From contig NZ_CP113097.1 of NCBI RefSeq assembly GCF_026625125.1, forward strand, positions 2,170,001 through 2,234,000: a stretch of DNA of 64,000 nucleotides, given 5' to 3'. The notes under the pieces were generated by a model that had not been told where the DNA came from, did not search any database, and worked only from the letters and a program-made list of their open reading frames with translations. The stretch is from Pseudomonas putida. GTDB taxonomy: Bacteria; Pseudomonadota; Gammaproteobacteria; Pseudomonadales; Pseudomonadaceae. The translations under genes and the position numbers were made by a program. Below are positions 25,358 through 35,081 of this stretch, piece by piece (within the stretch, counting starts at the first letter, position 1; every line of letters begins with the position of its first letter).

Positions 25358-26191
25358 TTACCCGTGCAGGCAGGCGGTGCGATAGGCGCCCGGCGTCACG
25401 CCAAAGGCTTGCTTGAATTGCCGGCTGAGGTGGCTCTGGTCCGCGAAGCCCAGGTTGAAAGCCACGTCGGCCGCAGCCAGGCCGCGCTTGAGCATTTCCC
25501 GGGCACGGGCCAGGCGCCGTTGCTTGAGCCAGGCATGCGGTGGCAGGCCGGTGGCCTGGCGGAACACCCGGGCGAAATGGAACGGCGATAGATTGACCGC
25601 GCCCGCCAGCGCTTCGAGCGATGGCGGCTCTGCCAGTTGGCTCTCCAGCAGCTCGCGGGCGCGGGCTACGGCCAGTGGTTCGTGGCCAGGGGCTGAGGGT
25701 TCAGCGCATTGCCCGTGTCGTTGAACCAGGGCCAGAACCGCCTGGCGCCAGGCCGTCTGTTGCTGCAGGGCACTGGCGTTGGCTTCGGACAGCTGATGCA
25801 GCTTGCTGAAGGCGATGGCCAGGGCCGGGTCCTGGATCACGCTGTCCTTGAAGCTGGGCATGCCGTGGCGGCCCAGTTCCAGCTCGTCGAGCACCCCGGT
25901 CACCCGTTCATGGTCCGGATAGAACCCGCGGTAGCGCCAGCCAGCCTCATGGGCGGTAGCGCCGGTATGCAGCTCGTCCGGGTTGATCAGCACCATGCTG
26001 CCCACCGGCGCCAGGTGCTCGCTGCCGCGGTGCCAGAAGCGCTGGGCACCCGACTCGATCACGGTGAACACATAACCTTCGTGAACATGCGGGGCGAAGC
26101 GTTGCTGAATGTAGCGCGCATGCAACATCTCGACATCGCCCAGGGCGGGCGCCTGCCAAAGGTGGGTCTGTTCGCGCAGGGGCGTGCTCAT
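25358..26191 (-). CDS. AraC family regulator of the azlCD operon
   Basis: This 277-residue regulator has an N-terminal cupin-like sensing domain (HVHEGYVFTVIESG and HRGSEHLAPVGSMVLINPDELH, about 30-80) and a C-terminal AraC double helix-turn-helix (about 178-275). Its ATG at 26191 overlaps the azlD stop as ATGA, so it is the third gene of an azlC-azlD-araC operon and probably senses the exported amino acid. The longer frame upstream lies inside azlD and is not used. Confidence 0.88.
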   Translation of the reverse strand: MSTPLREQTHLWQAPALGDVEMLHARYIQQRFAPHVHEGYVFTVIESGAQRFWHRGSEHLAPVGSMVLINPDELHTGATAHEAGWRYRGFYPDHERVTGVLDELELGRHGMPSFKDSVIQDPALAIAFSKLHQLSEANASALQQQTAWRQAVLALVQRHGQCAEPSAPGHEPLAVARARELLESQLAEPPSLEALAGAVNLSPFHFARVFRQATGLPPHAWLKQRRLARAREMLKRGLAAADVAFNLGFADQSHLSRQFKQAFGVTPGAYRTACLHG

Positions 26192-26502
26192 GTCAGCCAG
26201 CTGCGCAGCAAGAAGAAGATCAACATGCTCACCAGCATGCTCAGCAATACACTGCGGGTCAACAGCACCAGCACGATGGCCACTACAGCCCCCAGCAGGT
26301 AGGGATTGAGCGGGCTCAAGTCCAGCTGGTGGCCGGGCAGGAAGACGATTGGCCCGCAAATCGCGGTGAGCATGCCCGGCACGGCATAGCCTAGAAACTG
26401 CCGGGCATTGGAGCTCAGGCGCAGCGGTAGGCGCGGCTCCAGGAACGCGTAGCGATTGAGGAAGACGACGGCGCCCATGGCGAAGATCAGTAGCCAGGTC
26501 AT
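26188..26502 (-). CDS. AzlD family amino-acid exporter subunit
   Basis: This 104-residue membrane protein has four hydrophobic helices and matches AzlD, the small subunit of the branched-chain amino-acid exporter AzlCD (AFLEPRLPLRLSSNARQFLGYAVPGMLTAI). Start and stop both overlap neighbours as ATGA, which implies tight coupling to azlC and the regulator. Confidence 0.88.
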   Translation of the reverse strand: MTWLLIFAMGAVVFLNRYAFLEPRLPLRLSSNARQFLGYAVPGMLTAICGPIVFLPGHQLDLSPLNPYLLGAVVAIVLVLLTRSVLLSMLVSMLIFFLLRSWLT

Positions 26503-27200
26503 ACGCGGCCTCCGGAAAATTTCTGGCAGACGAAACCGGCAGCCATGCCCAGCAGGCCGGCGGCCACCAGCGCGGTTTCCCAATGCCAGTAGCTGAAAAG
26601 CACTGAACAGAACAGCGACACCGCCACGCACACTAGCGTGGCGAGGTTACGCACCAGTGGGGCGATCAGGGCGACAAAGGTGGCGACGATGGAGAAATCC
26701 AGGCCCAGCTGGTCCAGGTGCGGGATGTTCTGGCCCAGCACGATCCCGGCCAGGGTGAACAGGTTCCAGGCCACATAGAAGGTCAGGCCGACCCCCAGCG
26801 CGTACCAGCGGTTGAATTGCTGTTGGTCATAGTGGCTGGTCAAGGCGAAGAACTCATCGGTCAACAGGAAACCCAAGCCCAGGCGCCAGCGCAGCGGCTG
26901 GTTCGACAGCACCGGGCGCATCGACAAGCCGTAAAGCAGATGTTGCGAGGTCAGCAGCAGGGTGGTCAGCAAGATCGACAGCAGGTTGGCGCCGCCCTTG
27001 AGCATGCCGATGGCCACCAGTTGCGCGGCGCCCGCGAACACGATCGCCGACAGGCCCTGACCCTCCCAGGCACTGAGGTTGGCCTCGATGGCCATCGAGC
27101 CAGCCAGCAGGCCCCAAGGGGCGACGGCCAGTGATAACGGAAGAATGGCGATGGCGCCGTGCAGAAAAGCTTGGCGGGCGATGGGCGGACTGCTTTGCAT
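26499..27200 (-). CDS. AzlC family amino-acid exporter subunit
   Basis: This 233-residue membrane protein is the large subunit of an AzlC/AzlD exporter, a family that expels branched-chain amino acids and analogues from the cytoplasm. ILPLSLAVAPWGLLAGSMAIEANLS and SQHLLYGLSMRP are family-typical. I use the ATG at 27200 (MQSSPPIARQ); the extra upstream residues are unlikely. It heads the azlC-azlD-araC operon. Confidence 0.9.
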   Translation of the reverse strand: MQSSPPIARQAFLHGAIAILPLSLAVAPWGLLAGSMAIEANLSAWEGQGLSAIVFAGAAQLVAIGMLKGGANLLSILLTTLLLTSQHLLYGLSMRPVLSNQPLRWRLGLGFLLTDEFFALTSHYDQQQFNRWYALGVGLTFYVAWNLFTLAGIVLGQNIPHLDQLGLDFSIVATFVALIAPLVRNLATLVCVAVSLFCSVLFSYWHWETALVAAGLLGMAAGFVCQKFSGGRV

Positions 27201-27296
27201 GATGGCTGCAACACTGTTGTTCGGCAGCGCAGCATGCCAGAGGGTGGGGCAGGTGGCTTGAACGATCTTGCTGGTTTGCCACTGCCGTAGCAATGA

Positions 27297-27992
27297 TCAA
27301 CGCTGGCTGGTCAATCGCCGTTGTGCTGCTGCGCAACCATTGATTTCCACCGCCTTTTGCAGCAAGTCTCGGCGATGCTGTGGGTCCAGGTCGCCCAGCA
27401 ACCGATACACCTCAGCCTGGTAGTCGCGTTGGCGGCCCCACTGCATTTCCAGCCCTTGTGGCTGGCTGCGGCTGCAAGCCAGGCGTGTAGCCGGTTGCGG
27501 GTAGTAGGGCGCGTACAGCGTGGCCATGCCTGGTATCGCTTCGAGCGCCTCGCGGTAACGAGGGCTGGCGTTATACGGTGGGCACCAGGTGGCGATCGCC
27601 GTAGCGGGCGGGGCAAAGCCCTGCTGCAGGCTGGCCTTGAGCAGCGGGCAGGCAGCATCAGGGATTTGCGCCGCAGGCAGGTAGGTCGTGTAGTACAGCG
27701 CCAGGCGGTATTGGGCCACGGGATGGCCGAGCTCCACTGACTTTTCAAGCAGGGCTACCGCAGTTGGCAGCGTGCGGGCCATGGCCTGGCCCTGGCGTTT
27801 GAGTTCCGGGTCGCCGCCAATGGCAGTGCGCAGCGTGTTGCCGTCATCCTCTGGAGTGTCGGCCTGCTCCAGCAGTGGCAGGGCCTGGCGATACAGCAAG
27901 TCGGCATGCGGGTCGATTCGCACGTCGAGCGCTTGTGCGGCAAACGGCATCAGCGAGATGAGCAGTGCGGGCACGCGGGCGAAACCACTCAC
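27297..27992 (-). CDS. secreted protein with Sel1-like helical repeats
   Basis: This 231-residue protein has a signal peptide (MSGFARVPALLISLMPFAAQA) and a helical body with a Sel1/TPR-like pattern, as in AVALLEKSVELGHPVAQYRLALYY. Six cysteines in the mature part may form periplasmic disulfides. The start is GTG at 27992. I do not recognise a precise family or function. It is 96 bases upstream of azlC on the same strand. Confidence 0.7.
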   Translation of the reverse strand: MSGFARVPALLISLMPFAAQALDVRIDPHADLLYRQALPLLEQADTPEDDGNTLRTAIGGDPELKRQGQAMARTLPTAVALLEKSVELGHPVAQYRLALYYTTYLPAAQIPDAACPLLKASLQQGFAPPATAIATWCPPYNASPRYREALEAIPGMATLYAPYYPQPATRLACSRSQPQGLEMQWGRQRDYQAEVYRLLGDLDPQHRRDLLQKAVEINGCAAAQRRLTSQR

Positions 27993-28148
27993 AGGCAGGC
28001 CCCACTGGCACCACAGCCCGGATAAGCAGAAAGATACTGGTAGTCGGCTCGGGTGTTCATCACAAGTACACGTGCGCCTCAGGCGTATCGGAACGATGGC
28101 CTATTCTAGCCAACCGGATGGCGCTACCGAAAGGGCAACGCACATTTG

Positions 28149-29243
28149 TCAGACGAGCTTGACCGGGGCGACCTTGCGTTGGGCATTTTTTTCCTGGGCC
28201 AGGCCCAGTTTGGCGGTGATGACCTTGGCCAGGGCATTGTTGCCCAGATCGTTCAGGTGCAAGCGATCGATGAACAACTCGGCCCCGAAGGCAGGGGAGC
28301 TGCTCAGCATGCTGTTCATGTCGTAACAGGGCACCGGATCCGCCTGGCTCTTGATGCGCCTGAAGAAGGCCATGTGCAGCTGACTGTCGAAGGCGCCTTC
28401 GAGCAGCCGGTCGAAGTTGGTCGGTTGCTGTTCCAGTGCCGATAGCATGGCTCGCTCTCCGGCAGGCAGCGTTTCACGGCACCACGGCAGCAGCGGTTGG
28501 AGAATGAAGGTGAGGGTGGCGTGGCTGTCGGCAAGCAAGCGTTCCCATTGACTCAAGGTACGCCCGATGCAGTCGGCAGCGTGTGCCAGGCGTTTCTGTG
28601 GGGCGGATAATGGCCAGGCAGGGGGTGGCACCTGCCGGCGCGGGGCCAGGGCCTGGCCAAGGCGTTGCCACAGCGAGTCCCGGCGTGCCGGGCTGGCAGG
28701 TAGCGCGCCTTCGTTGAAACTGTTCAGGTAGTTCTGATAGGCCTTGGCATGCAGCGCAGCGTGCGGGCCGCCTAGCATTTCGCCGAGGCCCTCGTGGGCC
28801 AAGGTGTTGAGGCCGCTGAGCACCACCACGTGGCCGATTTCGCTGAAGCGATGCTGATGGGTGAGAAACAGCAGCAGTTCCTGGCCGGCATTGAGCCCAC
28901 AGCCAGCGAGGCTCAACCACACCTCCCCGGTGAGCATCGACAGGTGCGAGGCCACCGTATGCTCATCGGAACTGGCACCGATCCCCAAGGCGGTCGAACC
29001 GCCGACGAGCAAATTGACACGGCCGGTGCCGCCATATTCGCCGGCCGAAAATCGCTTGCCGGCGCAATGGCTGTAGCGCAAACCCAGCGCATCGGTGTTG
29101 ATGGTGCCGGAACGGTAGCCGCTTTCGTGCACATGCAGGGTGTGCGGGGCACGGCGGCTGCCCAGTTGCAGGAAACGCTGGTAGTCGAGCGACAGTGGCG
29201 CAGGGAGGCCCGGGCCGAATGTTGCGCTACTGGACGGGTTCAT
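28149..29243 (-). CDS. SGNH-type hydrolase-like protein
   Basis: This 364-residue protein lacks a signal peptide. It shows the four SGNH blocks: GGSTALGIG (Ser, near 92), AGCGLNAG (Gly), SGLN (Asn) and near the C-terminus DRLHLN (the Asp/His dyad). It is therefore a probable cytoplasmic esterase or acyltransferase of the GDSL/SGNH superfamily. AAGGAGC precedes the ATG at 29243. It is the last gene of the operon with a LysE exporter and a YqcI/YcgG protein, which suggests it modifies the same small molecule. Confidence 0.75.
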   Translation of the reverse strand: MNPSSSATFGPGLPAPLSLDYQRFLQLGSRRAPHTLHVHESGYRSGTINTDALGLRYSHCAGKRFSAGEYGGTGRVNLLVGGSTALGIGASSDEHTVASHLSMLTGEVWLSLAGCGLNAGQELLLFLTHQHRFSEIGHVVVLSGLNTLAHEGLGEMLGGPHAALHAKAYQNYLNSFNEGALPASPARRDSLWQRLGQALAPRRQVPPPAWPLSAPQKRLAHAADCIGRTLSQWERLLADSHATLTFILQPLLPWCRETLPAGERAMLSALEQQPTNFDRLLEGAFDSQLHMAFFRRIKSQADPVPCYDMNSMLSSSPAFGAELFIDRLHLNDLGNNALAKVITAKLGLAQEKNAQRKVAPVKLV

Positions 29244-29283
29244 GGGCGCTCCTTGTTGTCCGGCGTGGCGTCGCACCGAGGCG

Positions 29284-29910
29284 TCAGCCCGCCAGCTCCT
29301 TGATGTTGTAGGCCAGGCCACCGACTGCGATGAGCAACAGGGCAACCCCCGAGGCCAGCGAAATCACCCGGTTGCTACGCTGCGAGGCGATCTTGCCGAT
29401 GGCAAAGATATAAAGGCTGAGCACGGCGAAGTCGATGGCCACCCACAGCAGGGACAGCACCATCATGCTTTTGCCGAACGATTCGGTGATCTGGATGAAC
29501 TGTGGGAAGAAGGCGATGAAGAAAATGATGTCCTTGGGGTTGGAAATCCCGACCATGAACCCTTGCCACAAACCGCCCCGCCCGGCTCTTGCCGGCTGCT
29601 CAAGCGTCTCGCAGGCAGGCGCCTGCAGGCATTCACGCAAGGTGCCTACGGCGATGTAGCCAATGAACAGGCAGCCGAGCAGGCTCATGCCACTGAGCCA
29701 GGCCTTGTCGATGGCTGCACTGGTGAGGATGACCCAGGCCGCGGCGCCGATCAGCACCAGGGAAGCCCAGTTGGTGCCGACGGCGGTGAACATGGCCTTG
29801 CGTGAGCCAGAGGCCGCGGCGGTGTTGACGATCAATGCCACGACCGGGCCGGGTGTGGCGATCAAAAGCAGTACGGTCAGGGCGTAGGTAGCGGTCAGTG
29901 CGGTATTCAC
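29284..29910 (-). CDS. LysE family amino-acid exporter
   Basis: This 208-residue inner-membrane protein has six hydrophobic helices and the LysE/RhtB signature: LLIATPGPVVALIVNTAAASGSRKAM and QGFMVGISNPKDIIFFIAFFPQF. Such proteins export amino acids and derivatives by proton exchange. The start is GTG at 29910, two bases after the stop of the YqcI/YcgG gene, which fixes it over the longer reading frame that overlaps that gene. It probably exports the product of its operon partners. Confidence 0.9.
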   Translation of the reverse strand: MNTALTATYALTVLLLIATPGPVVALIVNTAAASGSRKAMFTAVGTNWASLVLIGAAAWVILTSAAIDKAWLSGMSLLGCLFIGYIAVGTLRECLQAPACETLEQPARAGRGGLWQGFMVGISNPKDIIFFIAFFPQFIQITESFGKSMMVLSLLWVAIDFAVLSLYIFAIGKIASQRSNRVISLASGVALLLIAVGGLAYNIKELAG

Positions 29911-29912
29911 GG

Positions 29913-30695
29913 TCAGTTCTCGATCTGGGTGTCTGGTGTTGCGTGGACGTGGGCATGAAAGGGGCAGCGCGATGGGTTGAGCGAGCCTGCTTCCTGCAGT
30001 TGGTATTGCTTCCATTCGAAGTTGTCGGCCTGGCCAAAGAAGCCCAGGCTGTCGGGCATCACGCCGTCGTTGTAGCGCTGCACGCGTTCGCGGATGCGTG
30101 CACGGATGCGCTTGCCGCTCTCGGTGGCGGCATTGGCCACTTCGTCGAAGTTTTCCCGCGGGTTGATGACGAAGGTGATGTGATTGCCCAGGTTGCGGCT
30201 TTTCATCTGATGGTGGCCGGGAAAATTCATGTTGATGAACAGCGCCATGCCGGCGTAGCAGAACGACCAGCCACTGTCGTGGGGGTCGGCTGGGATCGCT
30301 TGCGGCCACGGGTGCGGGTCACGGGCATGAACCCCGCGCAGCACCTTCCAGGCCAGCGCCTGCTGTTCGGCCAGGTTGCTGTCGGCGGCCGTTTCGAGAA
30401 ACACCACCAGCGGGCTGCCGATGCGTTGCTTGACCGGCACCGGTGCTATGGTGCGCACGTACTCGGCCAGCCCTTGTGCGATGTCATCGGCGAGCTGTTC
30501 AGCGCGGGCGAAGAGGATGTGGCAGGATTCACCGGCCACTGCCTTGCGCCCGAACAGGCATGGAAAGTCGGGGTTGGCGAGGATGGTGCGAAAATGTTGT
30601 ATCGTTTTGTGCGTCCAGTGCTGCGCGTTCCGGACATGTTCAGCGGCCAGCTCTAGCGCGTCCAGGCGATAGCAGTTTCCATAACCCGTAAACAT
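29913..30695 (-). CDS. YqcI/YcgG family protein, possible haem-dependent N-oxygenase
   Basis: This 260-residue soluble protein matches the YqcI/YcgG family: FPCLFGRKAVAGESCHILF near residue 43, the GSPLVVFLE segment near 93 and the SGWSFCYAGMALFINMNFPGHHQMKSRN block near 142. From memory, a member of this family (GntA) is assigned haem-dependent N-hydroxylation of a guanidino amino acid in guanitoxin synthesis; whether this protein does likewise is inference. It is the first gene of an operon with a LysE exporter and an SGNH hydrolase, divergent from a LysR regulator. Confidence 0.78.
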   Translation of the reverse strand: MFTGYGNCYRLDALELAAEHVRNAQHWTHKTIQHFRTILANPDFPCLFGRKAVAGESCHILFARAEQLADDIAQGLAEYVRTIAPVPVKQRIGSPLVVFLETAADSNLAEQQALAWKVLRGVHARDPHPWPQAIPADPHDSGWSFCYAGMALFINMNFPGHHQMKSRNLGNHITFVINPRENFDEVANAATESGKRIRARIRERVQRYNDGVMPDSLGFFGQADNFEWKQYQLQEAGSLNPSRCPFHAHVHATPDTQIEN

Positions 30696-30855
30696 GATTT
30701 CCCCAGGCGTTTAATGAGTAGAACGTTCAAGACACATGCAGGCAGGTTATTGGCTTATCTTTGTTGTTTACCTGCATTTTCTGGGGCGTACCTGGCGTTG
30801 TAAAACGCGTGGTACTATGACCTGCCATTAGTCTCACTCATGCTTCGGGGGCATC

Positions 30856-31776
30856 ATGTCGGAACGGATTCAGGCCTTGCACGCGCTGCGTGCCTTCGAG
30901 GTGGCCTCACGGTACGGGTCGTTCACCCGCGCGGCCGAAGAGCTGGCCCTGACCCAAGGCGCCGTCAGCCACCACATAAAGACCCTCGAAAGCCTGTTCG
31001 GCTGCGACCTGTTCGAGCGACGTGGGCCCAAGTTGAGCCTTACCGAGCATGGGCGCCTGCTGTCCCAGGAGCTCAAAGTCGGCTTCAAGATCATCGAGAA
31101 CGCCTGTGCACTGCTGCGCCAGGACCGCTACGGCCTGCGCTTGAAGGCGCCCTCGACGCTGACGGTGCGCTGGTTGCTGAGGGCCCTGGATGCCTTCAAG
31201 AAAGTCGATGACAGCTGCAGCGTCCAATTGTCGAGCGTGTGGATGGACATCGACACGGTGGACTTCTACTCCGAGCCCTACGACTGCGCCTTTCTCCTGT
31301 CCAACGGCCAGTTCGCCGCCGACATCGAGAGTTTCAAGCTGTTCGACGAATGGCTGATCCCGGTGTGCCACCCAGACTATATGACGCATGAGCAGCCGGC
31401 ACTGGGTGACCTGCGCCAGTGTGAACTGCTGCACCCTTCATCGGACCGGCGCGACTGGCGGCGCTGGCTGGCGCGCATGGATGCCCTGGACATAAGCATC
31501 GATCAGGGCCAGGTGTTCGACACCCTCGACCAGGGCATTTCTGCGGCACAGCAGGGGCTGGGCATTTCCGTGGTCGACCTGGTGCTGGCCAGTGCCGACC
31601 TTACCGCAGGGCGGCTGGTCACGCCGTTCAAGCATGCCGTGGCGACCGGGGACGGGTATTACATGACTTGGCTCAAATCCAGCCCCAAGGCGCGGCAAAT
31701 GCACAAGCTGCGTGACTTTCTGCTGGGGCAGGTGCCGCCGTTGGCGTACAAGGATATCAACTACCTGTATGGCTGA
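30856..31776 (+). CDS. LysR family transcriptional regulator, GcvA-like
   Basis: This 306-residue regulator has the N-terminal winged helix-turn-helix (LRAFEVASRYGSFTRAAEELALTQGAVSHHIKTLE, about 10-45) and a C-terminal LysR substrate-binding domain (about 90-295). The phrase ALHALRAFEVASR is of the GcvA/AmpR type. It is divergent from the YqcI-LysE-SGNH operon across 160 bases, the usual arrangement for a LysR regulator and its target. Confidence 0.9.
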   Translation: MSERIQALHALRAFEVASRYGSFTRAAEELALTQGAVSHHIKTLESLFGCDLFERRGPKLSLTEHGRLLSQELKVGFKIIENACALLRQDRYGLRLKAPSTLTVRWLLRALDAFKKVDDSCSVQLSSVWMDIDTVDFYSEPYDCAFLLSNGQFAADIESFKLFDEWLIPVCHPDYMTHEQPALGDLRQCELLHPSSDRRDWRRWLARMDALDISIDQGQVFDTLDQGISAAQQGLGISVVDLVLASADLTAGRLVTPFKHAVATGDGYYMTWLKSSPKARQMHKLRDFLLGQVPPLAYKDINYLYG

Positions 31777-31849
31777 TTGCCCGCACAGCCACCCCGCGCA
31801 CGGGTAGAATCATCCCATTCGACCTATCCGTAGCACCGAGGACAACGCA

Positions 31850-34210
31850 GTGGAGTTGCAGCAGGGCTTTGTCCTGACCCGGCACTGGCATGACACGCCC
31901 CAAGGTACCTGCGTGGAGTTCTGGCTGGCCACCGACCAGGGGCCGCGGCTGTTGCGTCTGGCCCCGCAGGAGTCGGTGGCGTTCATCCTGCAATCGCAGG
32001 TCGAACACGCGCGGCTGTTGCTGGCGGGCGAGGCCGGTGTGGAAATCAGGCCCCTGCGCCTGCAAGACTTCCAACATCGTCCGGTGCTGGGCGTGTATTG
32101 CCGTCAGCACCGGCAACTCATGCAACTGGAGCAGCGCTTGCGCGGTGCCGGTGTCGAGGTGTTCGAAGCGGACATCCGCCCGCCCGAGCGCTACCTGATG
32201 GAGCGCTTCATCACCGCCGCCGTGCAATTCACCGGTCAGCCTGATGCCCATGGTGTCATCTGCGAGGCCCAGCTCAAACCCTTGGCGCACTTTCGCCCGC
32301 CGCTACGCCTGGTGTCACTGGACATCGAGACCAGCGAGCGCGGTGAGTTGTACAGCATCGCGCTGGAAGGCTGCGGGCAGCGGCAGGTATTCATGCTTGG
32401 GCCTGCCAATGGCCAGCCCGACGCCGTGGATTTCGACCTGCATTACTGCAACGACCGGGCGGCCATGCTCGACTGCCTGAACCAGTGGATGGTCAGGCAC
32501 GATCCGGATGCGATCATTGGCTGGAACCTGGTCCAGTTCGACCTGCGCCTGTTGCATGAGCACGCCAAGCTGCTGCAGGTGCCGTTTAACCTGGGACGTA
32601 ACGGTGCGCCCATGACTGTGCGCGCCCACGCCAACCGGGGCCACGTGTTTGCAGATGCGCCCGGCCGCTTGCTGATCGATGGCATCGAAGCGCTGCGCTC
32701 GGCCACCTGGAGCTTCCCTTCCTTCAGCCTGGAAAACGTCGCGCAGACCTTGCTGGGGGAAGGCAAGGCGATTGATACGCCTTACCAGCGCATGGACGAG
32801 ATCAACCGCATGTTTGCTGAGGACAAGCCGTCGTTGGCGCGTTACAACCTCAAGGATTGCGAGCTGGTGACGCGGATTTTTGCGCATACCCGGCTGTTGG
32901 AGTTTCTGCTGGAGCGCTCGTCGGTGACCGGGCTGGCGGTGGACCGCAGCGCTGGCTCGGTGGCCGCGTTCTGTCATCTGTATATCCCGCACATGCATCG
33001 GCTGGGCTTCGTCGCGCCCAACCTGGGCAGTCGCCCGGATGAGGCCAGCCCGGGCGGTTTTGTCATGGACTCGCGCCCAGGGCTGTATGACTCGGTGCTG
33101 GTGCTCGACTACAAGAGCCTGTACCCCTCGATCATCCGGACGTTCCTGATCGACCCGGTGGGCCTGGTCGAAGGCCTGCGTCAGCCGGATGACGTGCACG
33201 CCGTCGAAGGCTTTCGCGGCGGGCGTTTCTCGCGCACCCGGCATTGCCTGCCCGCCATCGTCGAGCGGGTGTGGCAGGGCAGGGAGGAGGCCAAGCGTGA
33301 AGGCAACGCACCGCTATCGCAGGCACTCAAGATCATCATGAATGCGTTTTACGGGGTGCTTGGGTCAAGCGGTTGCCGCTTCTTCGACCCGCGCCTGGCG
33401 TCTTCGATCACCATGCGCGGGCACCAGATCATGCGCCAGACACGCGCGCTGATCGAGGCACGCGGCTACGACGTTATCTACGGCGACACCGACTCTACCT
33501 TCGTCTGGCTCAAGGGTGCACATGATGAAGATGCTGCGGCGCGCACCGGCCGCGCGCTGGTGGCCGAGGTCAACCAGTGGTGGCGCCAGCACCTGCGTGA
33601 AACCATGGGCCTGGAAAGCGCCCTGGAGTTGCAGTTCGAGACCCATTATCGGCGGTTTCTGATGCCGACCATCCGCGGCGCCGACGAGGGTAGCAAGAAG
33701 CGCTACGCCGGCCTGGTTCAGCGTGCCGACGGCAGCGAAGACATGGTGTACAAAGGCCTGGAATCGGTACGCACCGATTGGTCGCCCTTGGCCCGGCAGT
33801 TCCAGCAGGCCTTGTACGGGCGGATTTTCCGGGGCCAGCCCTATCGTGACTATGTGCGCGGGTTCGTCCAGCAGACCCTGGCAGGTGAGCTGGATGAGCT
33901 GCTGATCTACCGCAAACGCCTGCGTCGCCCGTTGGCCGACTACCTACGCAATGTCCCGCCGCATGTGCGCGCCGCACGCCTGGCTGATGAGTACAACAGC
34001 CGGCTTGGGCGTGCCCGGCAATACCAGAATGGCGGCTGGATCAGTTACGTGATCACCACGGCCGGCCCAGAGCCCATGGAAAACCTGCAGTCGCCGATCG
34101 ATTACGACCACTACCTCAGCCGCCAGTTACAGCCTGTAGCCGATGCCATCCTGCCCTTTGTCGGTGATGACTTTGCAGCGTTGACCGACCGCCAACTGTT
34201 GCTGTTCTAA
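31850..34210 (+). CDS. polB: DNA polymerase II
   Basis: PolB (786 residues) is a family B polymerase used in repair and replication restart. The proofreading exonuclease motifs are LDIETS (about 159), GWNLVQFDL (about 224) and YNLKDCELV (about 332); the polymerase motifs are DYKSLYPSI (about 421), KIIMNAFYG (about 497) and YGDTDS (about 544). The start is GTG at 31850 with GAGG ahead. I see no good LexA box upstream. It appears to be a single gene. Confidence 0.95.
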   Translation: MELQQGFVLTRHWHDTPQGTCVEFWLATDQGPRLLRLAPQESVAFILQSQVEHARLLLAGEAGVEIRPLRLQDFQHRPVLGVYCRQHRQLMQLEQRLRGAGVEVFEADIRPPERYLMERFITAAVQFTGQPDAHGVICEAQLKPLAHFRPPLRLVSLDIETSERGELYSIALEGCGQRQVFMLGPANGQPDAVDFDLHYCNDRAAMLDCLNQWMVRHDPDAIIGWNLVQFDLRLLHEHAKLLQVPFNLGRNGAPMTVRAHANRGHVFADAPGRLLIDGIEALRSATWSFPSFSLENVAQTLLGEGKAIDTPYQRMDEINRMFAEDKPSLARYNLKDCELVTRIFAHTRLLEFLLERSSVTGLAVDRSAGSVAAFCHLYIPHMHRLGFVAPNLGSRPDEASPGGFVMDSRPGLYDSVLVLDYKSLYPSIIRTFLIDPVGLVEGLRQPDDVHAVEGFRGGRFSRTRHCLPAIVERVWQGREEAKREGNAPLSQALKIIMNAFYGVLGSSGCRFFDPRLASSITMRGHQIMRQTRALIEARGYDVIYGDTDSTFVWLKGAHDEDAAARTGRALVAEVNQWWRQHLRETMGLESALELQFETHYRRFLMPTIRGADEGSKKRYAGLVQRADGSEDMVYKGLESVRTDWSPLARQFQQALYGRIFRGQPYRDYVRGFVQQTLAGELDELLIYRKRLRRPLADYLRNVPPHVRAARLADEYNSRLGRARQYQNGGWISYVITTAGPEPMENLQSPIDYDHYLSRQLQPVADAILPFVGDDFAALTDRQLLLF

Positions 34211-34457
34211 CTGCCGGCTCGAGCGTCCCCTCAGGTGAGCGGAACAGGGCGCGCAGGTTGCCGTTAGTGGCTTTGGGCTATGCTGAATCTGGGCATCGGC
34301 TGTTTGCGAAAATTCTGCCATCCTGGCATCGCGCCTCATCGGAAACCGCCAGTTACTTTTCCCTGGCCCTCTGATGTTCGAAGTGGTTTAGGCTCCGGGT
34401 CGGATTTTTCTCCGTGATCTGTAGTCATTGGTTTATCGAGACAATAAGGAGATGCGT

Positions 34458-35009
34458 ATGCTCGTCCGGTCACTGACCCTCGCCACCCTGCTCGCCGTCA
34501 CCGGCCCCCTGTTCGCCGCCGACAGCGACGCTCCGCTGGCCAAGGAACTGGGCAAGGCACGGCCATTGGTGATCATTGCCCCCAGTACGGCCGACCCGAC
34601 CTTGCGGGGGCTGAACGAGGACTTGAAAGACCCTGCCACTCAGGCCGCGTTCAAGGAGCGTGGCCTGGTGGTTTACAGCGTCGCCAGAATGATGGGCAAG
34701 CGTGAGGACAAGAACCTTGAGCAGCAGACCACCATGGCGCTGATACGTGAGCTCAAGCTTGGTGCCAGCAAGGGCACAAAGGTCATCCTGATTGGCAAGG
34801 ATGGTGAGCGCCACATGCTCAAGGATGACGAAACAAACGAAAAGATCGACGTCAAGGCCATCATCAAAGCAGTCGATGAGTTGCCAGCCAGCGAAAAGGC
34901 CATGACTGCACCGGAGCCTGTCGCTGCGGCAGCGGAGCCCAAGGCCAAGGACAGCAAACCCGCCAAACCGGCCAAGCCGGCTGCGCCGCCCAAGCCACTG
35001 GAAGACTGA
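34458..35009 (+). CDS. secreted DUF4174 protein
   Basis: This 183-residue protein has a signal peptide (to about LFAADS, residue 21), a DUF4174-like thioredoxin-fold body (ARPLVIIAPSTADPTL... KVILIGKDGERHM) without redox cysteines, and a low-complexity tail of Ala, Pro and Lys (KPAKPAKPAAPPKP). AAGGAG lies six bases before the ATG at 34458, which decides the start over the ATG at 34452. The function is unknown; it is likely periplasmic. Confidence 0.8.
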   Translation: MLVRSLTLATLLAVTGPLFAADSDAPLAKELGKARPLVIIAPSTADPTLRGLNEDLKDPATQAAFKERGLVVYSVARMMGKREDKNLEQQTTMALIRELKLGASKGTKVILIGKDGERHMLKDDETNEKIDVKAIIKAVDELPASEKAMTAPEPVAAAAEPKAKDSKPAKPAKPAAPPKPLED

Positions 35010-35041
35010 TATCCGCCACGGGTATCACGCTTGGCGAAACA

Positions 35042-35077
35042 CAAAGGGCTCGTGAGCTGCACGCTCCGGGCCCTTTG
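35042..35077. terminator. bidirectional hairpin terminator
   Basis: CAAAGGGCTCG and CGGGCCCTTTG pair over 11 bases (one G-U) between the convergent DUF4174 and DoxX genes. Confidence 0.6.
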
Positions 35078-35081
35078 CATT

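Noticed and set aside
31773..31788. CTG-N10-CAG sequence upstream of polB, a possible LexA box
   Set aside because: Only the outer CTG/CAG match; the GC-rich centre does not fit the AT-rich LexA consensus, and it overlaps the LysR stop codon.
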